From Formosa haliotis (lineage in GTDB: Bacteria; Bacteroidota; Bacteroidia; Flavobacteriales; Flavobacteriaceae): a stretch of 64,000 bases of DNA. A model generated the notes under the pieces. That model was not told the DNA's origin. It saw only the letters and a program-made list of their open reading frames with translations, and made no database searches. The DNA lies in assembly GCF_001685485.1 (NCBI RefSeq), contig NZ_BDEL01000001.1, positions 434,001-498,000 on the forward strand, read 5' to 3'. Position 1 is the stretch's first letter. The number at the start of each line of letters is the position of its first letter. Position numbers and translations under genes: made by a program. This document shows positions 45,816 through 54,787 of the stretch, in pieces.

Positions 45816-46112
45816 TTAAATAATACTTATCATTTCTCGGGCTTCAAATTCTTCTAAAGTACCTTCAGTTAATTTCATAAAATTAACCATATAATTACTT
45901 TTCATATGAAGTTGCCATAATTCTGGATTTCCCCATTTTTCGTATAACATGAAAATTTTAGGTTCAGAAATATCTTGATGTAAATAATAGGCAATACAAC
46001 CTTGTTCTGTTTTTGCAAACGGTATTAACTTTAATAGTTCTGTTTTTACGAATTCTAGATGTTCTTCTTTTGTAACTATACGTGTAACGATTGTTAATTG
46101 ATTAGAGGTCAT
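45816..46112 (-). CDS. Antibiotic biosynthesis monooxygenase (ABM) domain protein
   Basis: A 98-residue ferredoxin-like fold protein of the ABM/YgiN group. LTIVTRIVTKEEHLEFVKTE, CIAYYLHQDISEPKIFMLYE and WQLHMKSNYMVNFMKL are typical. Such proteins act as cofactor-free quinol monooxygenases or bind heme. It lies upstream of the quinone oxidoreductase-like gene on the same strand, with a 75-base gap, and is divergent from an AraC-family regulator gene. Confidence 0.88.
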   Translation of the reverse strand: MTSNQLTIVTRIVTKEEHLEFVKTELLKLIPFAKTEQGCIAYYLHQDISEPKIFMLYEKWGNPELWQLHMKSNYMVNFMKLTEGTLEEFEAREMISII

Positions 46113-46280
46113 AATTTTCCTTTTAATTCCTGTATTCAGTTTTGTTTTACAAAGATACCCTAGAATCCATACAATTATTGGTAACTAAAAAGGGTAATGT
46201 TGTACTTTTAAAGGTTAATACATCCTAAATACATAAAATTTCATTCGTTTTCATTAAATTTACATTGAAAATGATATAAA

Positions 46281-47156
46281 ATGGAAGTTTTACACACCTA
46301 CAAACCTTTTGAAATACAAGAATTAGAATTAACAAGCTGGGAACAGCGTCCTGTTAAAAATAATTTTTTCGAGTTGGTCCTTATTAAAGAAGGTGAAGGT
46401 ACGCAGTGTATAAATTATAATGAGTATCCTTTTAAAAGCGGAAGTATTTTTTTATTACCGCCTTTAAAATGCCATTCGTATACGTTAATAAAGCCAACAA
46501 AATTTGTCTTTTTAAAGTTCACCGATGCTTTTTTTAAAACCACAAACCGCTTTGCAATAGATAGAAATGCATGGTTTAAGGAGGCAGCTTATATTCTATC
46601 TAATTACAATCAGTTACCCGGAGATATTATAAAGCATGAAACCGACAGGCAATATTTAAATAGTCTTATAGATATGATTCTTATGGAAACTAGAAATTAT
46701 GGCGAAGAATCTATGTCGCTAATTACAAGTTTTCTAACGAGTATTATGGAGATTTTAATTCGGAATATTAAAAAAAGTGCGTTTTCGAATGTTTCTAACA
46801 ACCATCAAGACGAAAGAATTTCCGCTATGCTTAGATATATTAATGAACATTTAGATACTCCAGAACGATTAAAAGTAGATCATTTGGCCGATGTCTTTTT
46901 AATGTCTCCCACCTATGTGAGCGAGTTTTTTAAAAAGCAAGTGAATATGCCTTTACGGGAATATATAATTAAAGCGAAATTAAAATTGGTAGAAATTCGC
47001 TTATTAAATTCCGATTTTACTCTAACAGAAATTGCAGACGATCTCGGATTTACCGACGTGAGTCATCTCTCTAAAACCTTTAAACGGTATGTCGGGATGT
47101 CTATGAAAGCATTTAAATCTAAGGGCGAATATATCCTTTTAAAACGTCCTGCTTAA
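46281..47156 (+). CDS. AraC-family transcriptional regulator
   Basis: The 291 residues have an N-terminal cupin-like sensing domain (FELVLIKEGEGTQCINYNEYP, SGSIFLLPPLKCHSY) and a C-terminal double helix-turn-helix (about 185-285: LADVFLMSPTYVSEFFKKQ and LTEIADDLGFTDVSHLSKTFKR, with VGMSMKAF). The 168-base divergent gap to the ABM gene suggests it controls that gene and the quinone reductase-like gene. No operator is obvious. Confidence 0.9.
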   Translation: MEVLHTYKPFEIQELELTSWEQRPVKNNFFELVLIKEGEGTQCINYNEYPFKSGSIFLLPPLKCHSYTLIKPTKFVFLKFTDAFFKTTNRFAIDRNAWFKEAAYILSNYNQLPGDIIKHETDRQYLNSLIDMILMETRNYGEESMSLITSFLTSIMEILIRNIKKSAFSNVSNNHQDERISAMLRYINEHLDTPERLKVDHLADVFLMSPTYVSEFFKKQVNMPLREYIIKAKLKLVEIRLLNSDFTLTEIADDLGFTDVSHLSKTFKRYVGMSMKAFKSKGEYILLKRPA

Positions 47157-47163
47157 TTAAATA

Positions 47164-47197
47164 AAAAGCACAATATCTATTGCAATATTGTGCTTTT
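47164..47197. terminator. Two-way hairpin terminator between AraC and J-domain genes
   Basis: AAAAGCACAATAT (47164-47176) and ATATTGTGCTTTT (47185-47197) form a perfect 13-bp stem with A and T flanks between two convergent genes. Confidence 0.85.
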
Positions 47198-47225
47198 ATA
47201 GGTGTAGAAACTCTATAGAAAATGC

Positions 47226-47675
47226 TTATTCAGCAGTTTCAAGAATACGTTTCGATTTTCTGTAAATGTAATTCGGATAAATGTTACGTTTTGCAAAACG
47301 ATTCACTTTATCGCTATTTATCATTTTAATATAGATAGGTTTTGTAACCCCGAAGTATTCGTAGATTGCCCCATCCTGAAAGGTAATTTCTAAAACTAAA
47401 TTTTTCCACTGAAAATCGGCCACACCAGAATTAATAGTTTCTGCATACACCTCTTTATTGGCTTCTTTAGTTTCTGGAGCAATACTTACAAGAAAATGGT
47501 AACCATCTGTAATTTTACGGGTTTTAGCTTCAGCTTCTTCCACTAACGGATCTCCTGCCTGAAATTTATCTGGATGCCATTCTTTAGCAAGATTGCGATA
47601 CTGTTTTTTTAAAGTCTTTAAATCGGCATCTTTATCAACTTCAAAAAGTTTTCTGTATTCCGTTATGCGTTTCAT
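47226..47675 (-). CDS. J-domain protein fused to a KTSC domain
   Basis: A 149-residue protein. The N-terminal 60 residues are a J domain (YRKLFEVDKDADLKTLKKQY, with HPD at 34-36 in KEWHPDKF), which would stimulate a DnaK-type chaperone. Residues about 85-145 are a KTSC domain (FQDGAIYEYFGVTKPIYIKM, INSDKVNRFAKRNIYPNYIY), linked in other proteins to nucleic-acid-related functions. The fusion suggests delivery of a DnaK to an RNA or ribosome target. The DEAD-box helicase genes follow upstream on the same strand, but a 344-base gap separates them. Confidence 0.88.
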   Translation of the reverse strand: MKRITEYRKLFEVDKDADLKTLKKQYRNLAKEWHPDKFQAGDPLVEEAEAKTRKITDGYHFLVSIAPETKEANKEVYAETINSGVADFQWKNLVLEITFQDGAIYEYFGVTKPIYIKMINSDKVNRFAKRNIYPNYIYRKSKRILETAE

Positions 47676-47839
47676 AATAATTATTTTTTTGAAGCGGCAA
47701 AAGTACGTCTTAATATTCGAGTTTACATCATCTTTTTAAAATAAAAAAAGTACTAAAAATCAATACGTTAGATTAATATTATTTTGTGATTAAATTTTGT
47801 GATTAGTTTACGGGGATTATATTGGGTTTAAGGTTTATC

Positions 47840-47983
47840 GAGCGGAGTCGAGATACAGTTGAAAAGGCTTTCGACTCCGCTCAAGCACCCTAATATTATG
47901 AATACTTATACTATTTGTGTGATACTGAAACGAGTTCAGTATGACGTACACTTCATCTAAATATCACTCTGAATTTAGTTCAG
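47840..47983. repeat. Cluster of Flavobacteria-type intergenic dyad repeats
   Basis: A perfect 12-bp stem GAGCGGAGTCGA/TCGACTCCGCTC (47840-47851 with 47871-47882) is followed by ATACTGAA-acgag-TTCAGTAT (47922-47942) and CTGAA-tttag-TTCAG (47969-47983). The CTGAA/TTCAG hairpins also occur inside repeat copy D. The remainder of the 344-base gap shows no gene. Confidence 0.65.
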
Positions 47984-48019
47984 CGCCTTATTATCTTTAT
48001 AAACATTTATAAATCTAAC

Positions 48020-49333
48020 CTACAATATATAAATCCGTACTTTTTTCTTTTTAAGTCGGGAATTATTTAAACGATCAGCCAATTCATTTGCCATGGTTTT
48101 AGGTACGGCGACAAAAGCGCAATCTTGTTTTAATTCTATAATACCTAATTGGTCTTTTGTTAATCCGCCTTGTTTTAAAAACAGTCCGGCAATATCCCCT
48201 TTCGAGATTTTATCTTTTCGCCCACCAGAAATAAATAAGGTATCCCAAAACGGAGCTTTAAAAGCTGCTTTTTTAGAAATATCAATCGGATTGTCTTGGT
48301 CTATAAACTCTGGTAATTCTTCCTGGCTTCCTTTTAATACATAAGCGGTTCCTTTGGCGTTTACACGAGCCGTTCGGCCGTTTCTATGCGTGAATTCTTC
48401 TTTAGCATGTGGTAATTCGTAATGGATAATAAAGTTTAATTCCGGGATATCTATTCCTCTCGCCGCTAAATCGGTCGCTAATAGAACTTGACTACTTCCA
48501 TTTCTAAACGTAATTAAAGCGCGCTCTCTATCTTTTTGTTCCATCCCGCCAGAAAAACAAGCATGGCTAATGTTTTTATGACGAAGAATGTCGCTAACAC
48601 TTTCAATACTGTCACGAAAATTACAAAAAACAATACCTTGTTTTGGGCCAATATGATGCAATAAATCAACAAGGGTATTTGCTTTGTCTAACGAAGGAGA
48701 AATTACCGTTTTAATGGCTAACTTCGATTTTACAGCAACATCTAAATAATTTAGAATAAGTGGCTGATGTAACTTTACAAAATGAGGAATGTTTACTCCT
48801 TGGGTGGACGAGGTTAATACGCGCTTTTCTAAATTGGGTAACTGATTTAAAATACCACGCATTTCTTCTTCGAAACCTTGCTCTAAAGACTTGTCGAATT
48901 CATCTAGAATTAAAAATTTAATGGCATCTCTGGTAAATCTATTATTGCTAAAATGATCTAAAATTCGTCCCGGAGTCCCTATTAAAATTGCCGGTACATG
49001 TTTAATTTCAATTTTATCTTTAGACATCGGGCGACCGCCATACACTGCGTTTACTTTAAAACCAGTACCCATTTCGCGAAGTACTTGTTCTATTTGAATT
49101 GCTAATTCCCGGGTTGGTACAACAATTAAGGCCTGAACATCCTGAACTTCTGGTTCTAATAGTTTTAACATAGGCAATAAAAAAGCCAAAGTTTTTCCTG
49201 TACCTGTTGGCGAAAGAATAACAGTATTCGGTGTATGTTCTATGGCCAAAAGCGCTTCTTCCTGCATAGGATTTAAGGCTTGGATATTTAGTTTATTTAA
49301 AATATCCTGCTGTTCTTTTAATAGGTTCGCCAT
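48020..49333 (-). CDS. DEAD-box RNA helicase with DbpA-type RNA-binding domain
   Basis: The 437-residue helicase shows Q motif LNIQALNPMQEEAL, Walker A SPTGTGKT, VPTREL, GTPGR, motif II LDEFD (DEFD rather than DEAD), SST as motif III, and ARGIDIPE, HRNGRTAR in the second domain. The last 65 residues (KGDIAGLFLKQGGLTKDQLG ... FVAVPKTMANELADRL) are a DbpA-like RRM that binds 23S rRNA hairpin 92 in DbpA, so a role in 50S subunit assembly is likely. It follows a second helicase gene by 5 bases. Confidence 0.92.
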   Translation of the reverse strand: MANLLKEQQDILNKLNIQALNPMQEEALLAIEHTPNTVILSPTGTGKTLAFLLPMLKLLEPEVQDVQALIVVPTRELAIQIEQVLREMGTGFKVNAVYGGRPMSKDKIEIKHVPAILIGTPGRILDHFSNNRFTRDAIKFLILDEFDKSLEQGFEEEMRGILNQLPNLEKRVLTSSTQGVNIPHFVKLHQPLILNYLDVAVKSKLAIKTVISPSLDKANTLVDLLHHIGPKQGIVFCNFRDSIESVSDILRHKNISHACFSGGMEQKDRERALITFRNGSSQVLLATDLAARGIDIPELNFIIHYELPHAKEEFTHRNGRTARVNAKGTAYVLKGSQEELPEFIDQDNPIDISKKAAFKAPFWDTLFISGGRKDKISKGDIAGLFLKQGGLTKDQLGIIELKQDCAFVAVPKTMANELADRLNNSRLKKKKVRIYIL

Positions 49334-49338
49334 GGCAA

Positions 49339-50679
49339 CTATTTATTTTTTTTCTTTTTATAGGGTTCAGATTTTGAACTAACGGCAGTATTCTGAAGTA
49401 GGTATTGTGCCAAAATTTTATCGATCAATTCGTCTTTGGTTAAATGATGAAAGGTGGTATGTATTTTATTTCTGAAACTTTCGGACACCTCACGATTAGG
49501 TTTCGTTTTAAATATTTTATTCGCCCAAATCAAGGCATTATTTTCTGCTATACTTTCGGCATTGGCTTTCTTTAACTCCGAAAACCTAATGTCTAATTCA
49601 GCTTCAAAATCGGCTATATCTGGAACTTCTTCTTCTTGGAGAATCGTTATAGACATACCCTTTGCTCCTGCCCTTGCAGTTCGTCCGCTTCGGTGCACAT
49701 AAGCTTCATAGGTATCTGGCAAATGATAATTTATAACATAAGCTACCTCTTTCACATCTATACCACGAGCAGCTAAATCTGTTGCCACCAAAATATCGAT
49801 ATAGCCTTCACGAAACTGTCCCATAATACGGTCGCGAATCCCTTGTGTTAAACTTCCATGAATGGCACCCGACGAAAATTTATTTATAGCTAAGTTTTTG
49901 GCTAATTTATTAACGGCCGCTTTAGTTTTACAAAAGATAATACCGCGTTGCCCTTCCTTAGATTTTAAAATATGAAGTAAAATCTCTAGTTTTTCAATAG
50001 GTTCTACAACAATATATTGATGGTCGATGCCTTGATGCCCTTTGGTTTCCATATGGGCTTCTACCTGAACCACATGTTTAGACATGTAATTCTGAATAAG
50101 TTGCTTAATCGCTCCAGGCATAGTCGCTGTAAACAATAAGGTGCGTCGCGATTTTGGAAGTATTTTGATAATTTCGTCTAAATCTACTTTAAGGGCACTT
50201 ACCATTTCATCGGCTTCATCTAAAACTAGAGTCGACACGTTTTGAATGTCTATAGCCTGACGTTTTACCAAATCGACCAATCTACCCGGTGTTGCAATAA
50301 CTAGGTGTGTTGGCGATTTTAAGCGTTCGATTTGAGGTTTTATAGGAATACCTCCGCAAACAGAAGCTATAGAAATTTCGGAACTATGTGATGCAAAGGC
50401 CGTTAAATTGGCAAATATTTGCTGACCTAATTCACGTGTGGGCGCTAAAATTAGAGTTTGAATAGACGTATTTTCAACATCAATATGTTGTAATAAAGGC
50501 AATCCAAAAGCCGCCGTTTTACCAGATCCTGTTTGAGCCAAAGCCACCACATCTTTAGTATCCTTTAAAATTAAAGGAATGGTTTTAGTTTGAATATCTG
50601 TAGGAACAGTAAGTTTTAAATCGGCTAAACTTTGAAGCAAGTCTTCGTTTAACCCTAATTCTGAAAAGGAATGCGACAT
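49339..50679 (-). CDS. DEAD-box RNA helicase
   Basis: ATP-dependent RNA remodelling enzyme of 446 residues from the ATG at 50679 (a GTG nine codons upstream is less likely). Motifs: FSELGLNEDLLQSL, AQTGSGKT, APTREL, ATPGR, LDEADEM, TATMP, ARGIDV and HRSGRTARAG. The C-terminal extension of about 90 residues is Lys-rich (SKSEPYKKKKNK) and contains no RRM. It is the first gene of a two-helicase operon. In Bacteroidota such helicases are often cold-induced. Confidence 0.9.
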   Translation of the reverse strand: MSHSFSELGLNEDLLQSLADLKLTVPTDIQTKTIPLILKDTKDVVALAQTGSGKTAAFGLPLLQHIDVENTSIQTLILAPTRELGQQIFANLTAFASHSSEISIASVCGGIPIKPQIERLKSPTHLVIATPGRLVDLVKRQAIDIQNVSTLVLDEADEMVSALKVDLDEIIKILPKSRRTLLFTATMPGAIKQLIQNYMSKHVVQVEAHMETKGHQGIDHQYIVVEPIEKLEILLHILKSKEGQRGIIFCKTKAAVNKLAKNLAINKFSSGAIHGSLTQGIRDRIMGQFREGYIDILVATDLAARGIDVKEVAYVINYHLPDTYEAYVHRSGRTARAGAKGMSITILQEEEVPDIADFEAELDIRFSELKKANAESIAENNALIWANKIFKTKPNREVSESFRNKIHTTFHHLTKDELIDKILAQYLLQNTAVSSKSEPYKKKKNK

Positions 50680-50870
50680 GGTGTATTTTTTTGCAAAGAT
50701 AAACACACTTTTCTCGGGAATGGTCGCAATTCTAATATAATCGGTTATTTAAGTAGAATTGTATGCTATAAAAGTCCATAGTTAAATATTTTAGACAGTA
50801 GCTAAGTTTATTCCAATTTCAAGACCTTATTCAGCGATTCGTATTTCGAAACCGTAATAAGCATAGTATT

Positions 50871-51809
50871 CTAATTTTCTTGAGCTTTTAAATTTCGTTT
50901 AAAACGAGAAAAGATCACCATTTTTTTCTTCGAATTGATAAAGTAAACCCCGGTTAATAAAATACCAGCAGCTATCATAGATTGTAAAGTTATTTGTTCG
51001 TCCAACACATACCACCCCAACAACAATGCGATAACCGGATTTACATAAGCAGAGGTAGATACCTTTTCTGTAGATACTTCTTTCAATAAATAATTAAAGG
51101 CTGTAAAGGCCACAATACTACCAAAAATTATTAGTAAAACCATGGCAATTTGTGCGTTATGGCTCCATAGTAACGGACTAGTCCATGGTTCTCCAAAGGC
51201 TAAACTTCCAATCGCTAAAATGGTTCCTGCCGATATCATTTGATAGCCAGTACTCACAAAAAAATGCGAAGGCAAATTCGCTTTCGATACAAATATACTA
51301 GCCGAACTCCAACATAAAACACAGCTAAACAACATGCCAATGCCTATAATACTTTCTGGGGTTAATTGTAAGGTGTCCTGGCTTATTAATAAATACATCC
51401 CGAACATGCCCAACCCTACGCCAATCAAGGATTTGGTTTTAATGGTGTTTCCGTGAAAAATACGCATTAAAAAAATAACAAATAAGGGTTGCGTGGCAGC
51501 TATTAATGCGGCAAATCCGCTATCTACATATTTTAAAGCCCACACGAAAACGCCATTTCCATAAACTAAAAATAAAAATCCGGCAATAATACAGTTTATT
51601 AGTTGCGGTCTTGAAACGCGAAGGGGAAGCTTCAATAGTTTAGAAATAATCATAATTAATACGCCTGCAGTTAAAAAACGTATGGCCGCTAATAAAAATG
51701 GAGGAACTTCTGTAACTACAATTTTATTCATTAAATAGGTAGATCCCCAAATAACATATATGGCGAAAAACGAAAGAATAATTAGTAAGCCTTTTTTAGG
51801 TTTTCCCAT
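50871..51809 (-). CDS. EamA/DMT family transporter
   Basis: Ten-helix inner-membrane protein of 312 residues with two EamA repeats: YVIWGSTYLMNKIVVTEVPPF at the start and SAYVNPVIALLLGWYVLDEQ near the end. This matches the YdcZ/RhaT-like exporter branch often labelled as metabolite efflux. A basic C-terminal tail (FSRFKRNLKAQEN) is cytoplasmic. The substrate is unknown. It stands alone, divergent from the sensor kinase gene. Confidence 0.87.
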   Translation of the reverse strand: MGKPKKGLLIILSFFAIYVIWGSTYLMNKIVVTEVPPFLLAAIRFLTAGVLIMIISKLLKLPLRVSRPQLINCIIAGFLFLVYGNGVFVWALKYVDSGFAALIAATQPLFVIFLMRIFHGNTIKTKSLIGVGLGMFGMYLLISQDTLQLTPESIIGIGMLFSCVLCWSSASIFVSKANLPSHFFVSTGYQMISAGTILAIGSLAFGEPWTSPLLWSHNAQIAMVLLIIFGSIVAFTAFNYLLKEVSTEKVSTSAYVNPVIALLLGWYVLDEQITLQSMIAAGILLTGVYFINSKKKMVIFSRFKRNLKAQEN

Positions 51810-51983
51810 ATTTGGTCGTGTTGTGGTTAAAAAATAATTGGCCGGTAATATTATGAAATTAAAACAAGCTAGAGTCCTTAATCATATTAAAAAAATCATA
51901 TTAATAAATTATTTGGTACATTATAATTTCAACAAAAATAATGGGCTAATAATTGTGTAAATTTATAACAAATACTAAAGTTT

Positions 51984-53072
51984 ATGAATAGTACCGAACA
52001 TGCTTTAAAAGAACGGATAAAAGAATTAACCTGTTTATACGAGGTATCGTCTATCCTTACCCATGCCAATTATGAGCAGATAGACGATACCTTTCAAGCC
52101 ATTTGTTATAGTTTAAAGAAAGCATTTCAGTATCCTAAACACACGCAAATTACAATTGAACATAAAGGAGTTTATGTTGAAACCGATAAAACAACAATAC
52201 AATCGCCCAGCATTATCGCGCCTATAAAACTATTTAATATAGAAAATGGCTTTATAAAAGCGTGTTATACTTCGGAAAATTTAAAGGAACATTCTTTTTT
52301 AAACGAAGAGCAATTATTACTTAATAACGTTGCTTTAAAATTAGGCACATTACTAGAACGTATAGAAATTATTAAAAATGAAGCTGCTTTAAAACGTAAA
52401 ATGGAGCGCAATGATCGTCTTAACATTTTGGGTGAAATTACTGCAGGAATCGCGCACGAACTTAATACTCCTCTTGCTAATATTTTAGGTTTTGCCGAAT
52501 TACTACAAGCCAAACTTACAACAAAAGAAGAATTAGAAGACCTTGATAAAATTTTAAACAGTGCCATTTATTCTCGCGAGGTGGTTAAAAAGCTCATGTT
52601 TTTTGCTTGTGAAATGCCACATCAAATGAGTACGGTTAATATTGTTCCGCTATTAAAAAATGCGGTAGCGTTATTAGAGCCTAGTTTTAGAAAACATGAC
52701 GTAAAACACCTCGTAAAAATTAATAATGAAACTATAAAATTAAAGGCAGATACCATTCAGCTGACTCAGATTATTTTTAACCTTATTATAAATGCCATAT
52801 ATTTTTCTAAACCAAACGATTTAGTTACTATTGAAATTTCGGAAAAACAAGACATCGTGTGTTTAAAAATATCTGATGAAGGCGATGGTGTTACAGAAGA
52901 GCTTGCAGATAAAATTTTTCAACCATTTTTCACCACAAAACCAGTTGGCGAAGGTTCTGGCTTAGGTTTAAGTGTCGTTCATGGCATAGTAACAAGTCAT
53001 AAGGGTACGATTTCTGTTGAAAAAAACCATCCTAAAGGAGCCGTATTTATTGTTAAACTACCAAAAGATTAA
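51984..53072 (+). CDS. Soluble sensor histidine kinase of a sigma-54 two-component system
   Basis: The 362-residue kinase has no membrane helix. Residues about 10-130 look like a GAF-type sensing domain (RIKELTCLYEVSSILTHANY, then FLNEEQLLLNNVALKLGTLL), residues 130-145 are coiled coil, the HisKA helix has His158 in ITAGIAHELNTPLANI, and the ATPase domain has IIFNLIINAIYF, GDGVTEEL and GSGLGLSVVHGI. This is the NtrB-like class. Its stop codon is 2 bases before the response regulator start. The signal is unknown but must be cytoplasmic. Confidence 0.9.
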   Translation: MNSTEHALKERIKELTCLYEVSSILTHANYEQIDDTFQAICYSLKKAFQYPKHTQITIEHKGVYVETDKTTIQSPSIIAPIKLFNIENGFIKACYTSENLKEHSFLNEEQLLLNNVALKLGTLLERIEIIKNEAALKRKMERNDRLNILGEITAGIAHELNTPLANILGFAELLQAKLTTKEELEDLDKILNSAIYSREVVKKLMFFACEMPHQMSTVNIVPLLKNAVALLEPSFRKHDVKHLVKINNETIKLKADTIQLTQIIFNLIINAIYFSKPNDLVTIEISEKQDIVCLKISDEGDGVTEELADKIFQPFFTTKPVGEGSGLGLSVVHGIVTSHKGTISVEKNHPKGAVFIVKLPKD

Positions 53073-53074
53073 GC

Positions 53075-54400
53075 ATGTCTGTACTAAAAGAAAATATTTT
53101 ACTTGTAGATGATGATATTCATATTTTAGAATTATTACAGCGCCATTTACAAGCCTTAAACTACCATACGTTTAAAGCCATTTCTGTTCGCGAAGCTGTA
53201 AGCATTTTAAAAGATACCAAAATAGATGCGCTTATTACCGATTTAAAAATGCCCGAAATTGACGGTTTTGAACTCTTAAAATTCACGTCAGAGCACTACC
53301 CTAATATGCCTAAATTGGTAATAACAGGCTTCCCTTCTATTCAAGATTCTTTGGCGGTTATTAAATCTGGTGTAGTAGAATATCTCACAAAACCTTTCAC
53401 TAAAAATGAATTGATTGAAGCGTTAGATAAAACACTTAAAAATAATAAAACTCAATCGAAGATTAAAAATACTACAACCTTTACGGATTCAAAATACGGT
53501 GAAATTACAGGAAATTCTGAAGGCATTCGGCGTGTTATTGAGCGAATAGAACGCGTTAAAAATAATAAAGCAACGGTTTTTATTTCAGGAGAAAGTGGTA
53601 CAGGAAAAGAACTTGTTGCACGATCTATTCATTATCAGGGGCAGTTTGCTAGAGGACCATTTATAGCTGTAAATTGTGGCGGAATTCCAGAAAATCTGTT
53701 AGAAGCGGAATTGTTTGGATACGTAAAAGGAGCATTTACCGGTGCCGATAGTAATCGAAATGGCTTTTTCCAAGCCGCACAAGGCGGAACTATATTTTTA
53801 GACGAAATTGGTAATGCCTCCTTAGCTGTGCAATCCCGACTGCTTCGCGTACTTCAAGAAAAAGAAGTTGTAAAAATAGGGTCCCAAAAAGCCGAAACCG
53901 TCGATTTAAGAATTATTACGGCCACCAACAGTAACCTAAAAGATATGATTGCAAATAAAACTTTTAGGGAAGATTTATATTACCGGTTAACCGTTGTTGA
54001 GATAGATGTGCCTCCACTTCGAAATAGAAAAGAAGATATACCGCTATTAGTCGATAAATTTTTGCTTAAATATGGTGTAGAATACAAAGATCGGTTTGCA
54101 AAACTAGATCCCGAAGTCCTTCCCATTTTATTGCGGTATAACTGGCCAGGGAATATAAGAGAATTAGAAAATATTATTCAGCGTGCTGTAATCCTTAGCG
54201 ACAATCTAGTTACGGTTTCAGCACTTCCTGAATCCTTGAAATATACTATCGATTTTCCTCAAGACAGTTTAATGCCTTTAAAAGATATGGAAAAGCAATA
54301 TATTTTAAAAGTACTTCGGGCCTGTGATAATAACAAAACAAAGGCTTCAGAAATTCTTCAAATTAATAGAAAAACCTTACGCGAAAAACTTAAAGACTAA
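53075..54400 (+). CDS. NtrC-family sigma-54-dependent response regulator
   Basis: Enhancer-binding activator of 441 residues: receiver domain with Asp56 in DALITDLKMPEIDG, AAA+ domain with Walker A GESGTGKE (172-179), the sigma-54 contact loop GAFTGA (219-224), Walker B TIFLDEIGN and arginine fingers in NWPGNIRELENII, and a Fis-type helix-turn-helix at the end (NNKTKASEILQINRKTLREK). It must work with RpoN. A -24/-12 promoter and a palindrome lie directly downstream, so it probably activates the following operon. Confidence 0.95.
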   Translation: MSVLKENILLVDDDIHILELLQRHLQALNYHTFKAISVREAVSILKDTKIDALITDLKMPEIDGFELLKFTSEHYPNMPKLVITGFPSIQDSLAVIKSGVVEYLTKPFTKNELIEALDKTLKNNKTQSKIKNTTTFTDSKYGEITGNSEGIRRVIERIERVKNNKATVFISGESGTGKELVARSIHYQGQFARGPFIAVNCGGIPENLLEAELFGYVKGAFTGADSNRNGFFQAAQGGTIFLDEIGNASLAVQSRLLRVLQEKEVVKIGSQKAETVDLRIITATNSNLKDMIANKTFREDLYYRLTVVEIDVPPLRNRKEDIPLLVDKFLLKYGVEYKDRFAKLDPEVLPILLRYNWPGNIRELENIIQRAVILSDNLVTVSALPESLKYTIDFPQDSLMPLKDMEKQYILKVLRACDNNKTKASEILQINRKTLREKLKD

Positions 54401-54423
54401 ACACTTCAATGTCGGGCATAAAG

Positions 54424-54437
54424 TACCCAGATGGGTA
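54424..54437. promoter_or_regulatory. Putative upstream activator site (enhancer) palindrome
   Basis: TACCCA-ga-TGGGTA is a 6-2-6 inverted repeat about 110 bases before the predicted -24 box, the usual distance for an NtrC-type binding site. Confidence 0.45.
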
Positions 54438-54486
54438 AATTTGTACCACTTCAAAAAATAACAAAAAAATTTATTTCAGTAATAAT

Positions 54487-54513
54487 CCCTTTAAAATTAA
54501 GTGTTTTAAAGGG
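54487..54513. other. Perfect 10-bp inverted repeat between regulator and target operon
   Basis: CCCTTTAAAA (54487-54496) and TTTTAAAGGG (54504-54513) with a 7-base loop. No T tract follows on the plus strand, so it may be a weak terminator of the two-component genes or a protein-binding dyad. Confidence 0.45.
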
Positions 54514-54545
54514 AATATTGGTTTTGGCAAAGACTATAAAATGCC

Positions 54546-54562
54546 TTGGTATAACACTTGCC
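54546..54562 (+). promoter_or_regulatory. Likely sigma-54 (-24/-12) promoter
   Basis: TTGGTATAACACTTGCC has the invariant GG (54548-54549) and GC (54560-54561) separated by exactly 10 bases, and the -12 part TTGC is perfect. It lies 31 bases before the ATG of the 4-Cys protein gene and just after a sigma-54 activator gene. Confidence 0.65.
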
Positions 54563-54592
54563 TATTACATAATGTAAATAAAAATATAGGTT

Positions 54593-54748
54593 ATGAAATC
54601 ACCCGGTTTTAATATTTGTCCAGAGTGTTTGCATGCAAATACTTGTGCGCTAACCACACAAAAAAGTAAGGTATGGTCCTGTAGTGAGTTTGAAAACATC
54701 CACCTTTTTCAGTTAGCAAATAAGCAACGTCAATTAGGAATCAAATAA
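54593..54748 (+). CDS. Small 4-cysteine (zinc-ribbon-like) protein
   Basis: A 51-residue frame from the ATG at 54593. Cys9, Cys12, Cys18 and Cys30 (CPEC, x5, C, x11, C) could bind one zinc or an iron-sulfur cluster. The rest is polar with a helical C-terminus (HLFQLANKQRQLGIK). It sits between the sigma-54 promoter and glutamate dehydrogenase, as the first gene of the predicted regulon. I do not recognise the family. Codon use and position between a promoter and the next operon gene support a real gene. Confidence 0.68.
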   Translation: MKSPGFNICPECLHANTCALTTQKSKVWSCSEFENIHLFQLANKQRQLGIK

Positions 54749-54787
54749 ATTTTGGTCTACAAATAATACTATTTTAAACAGTGTAAT

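Noticed and set aside
54487..54513. Strong rho-independent terminator after the NtrC-type regulator gene
   Set aside because: The 10-bp stem is perfect but no T tract follows on the plus strand, so I list it only as an inverted repeat.
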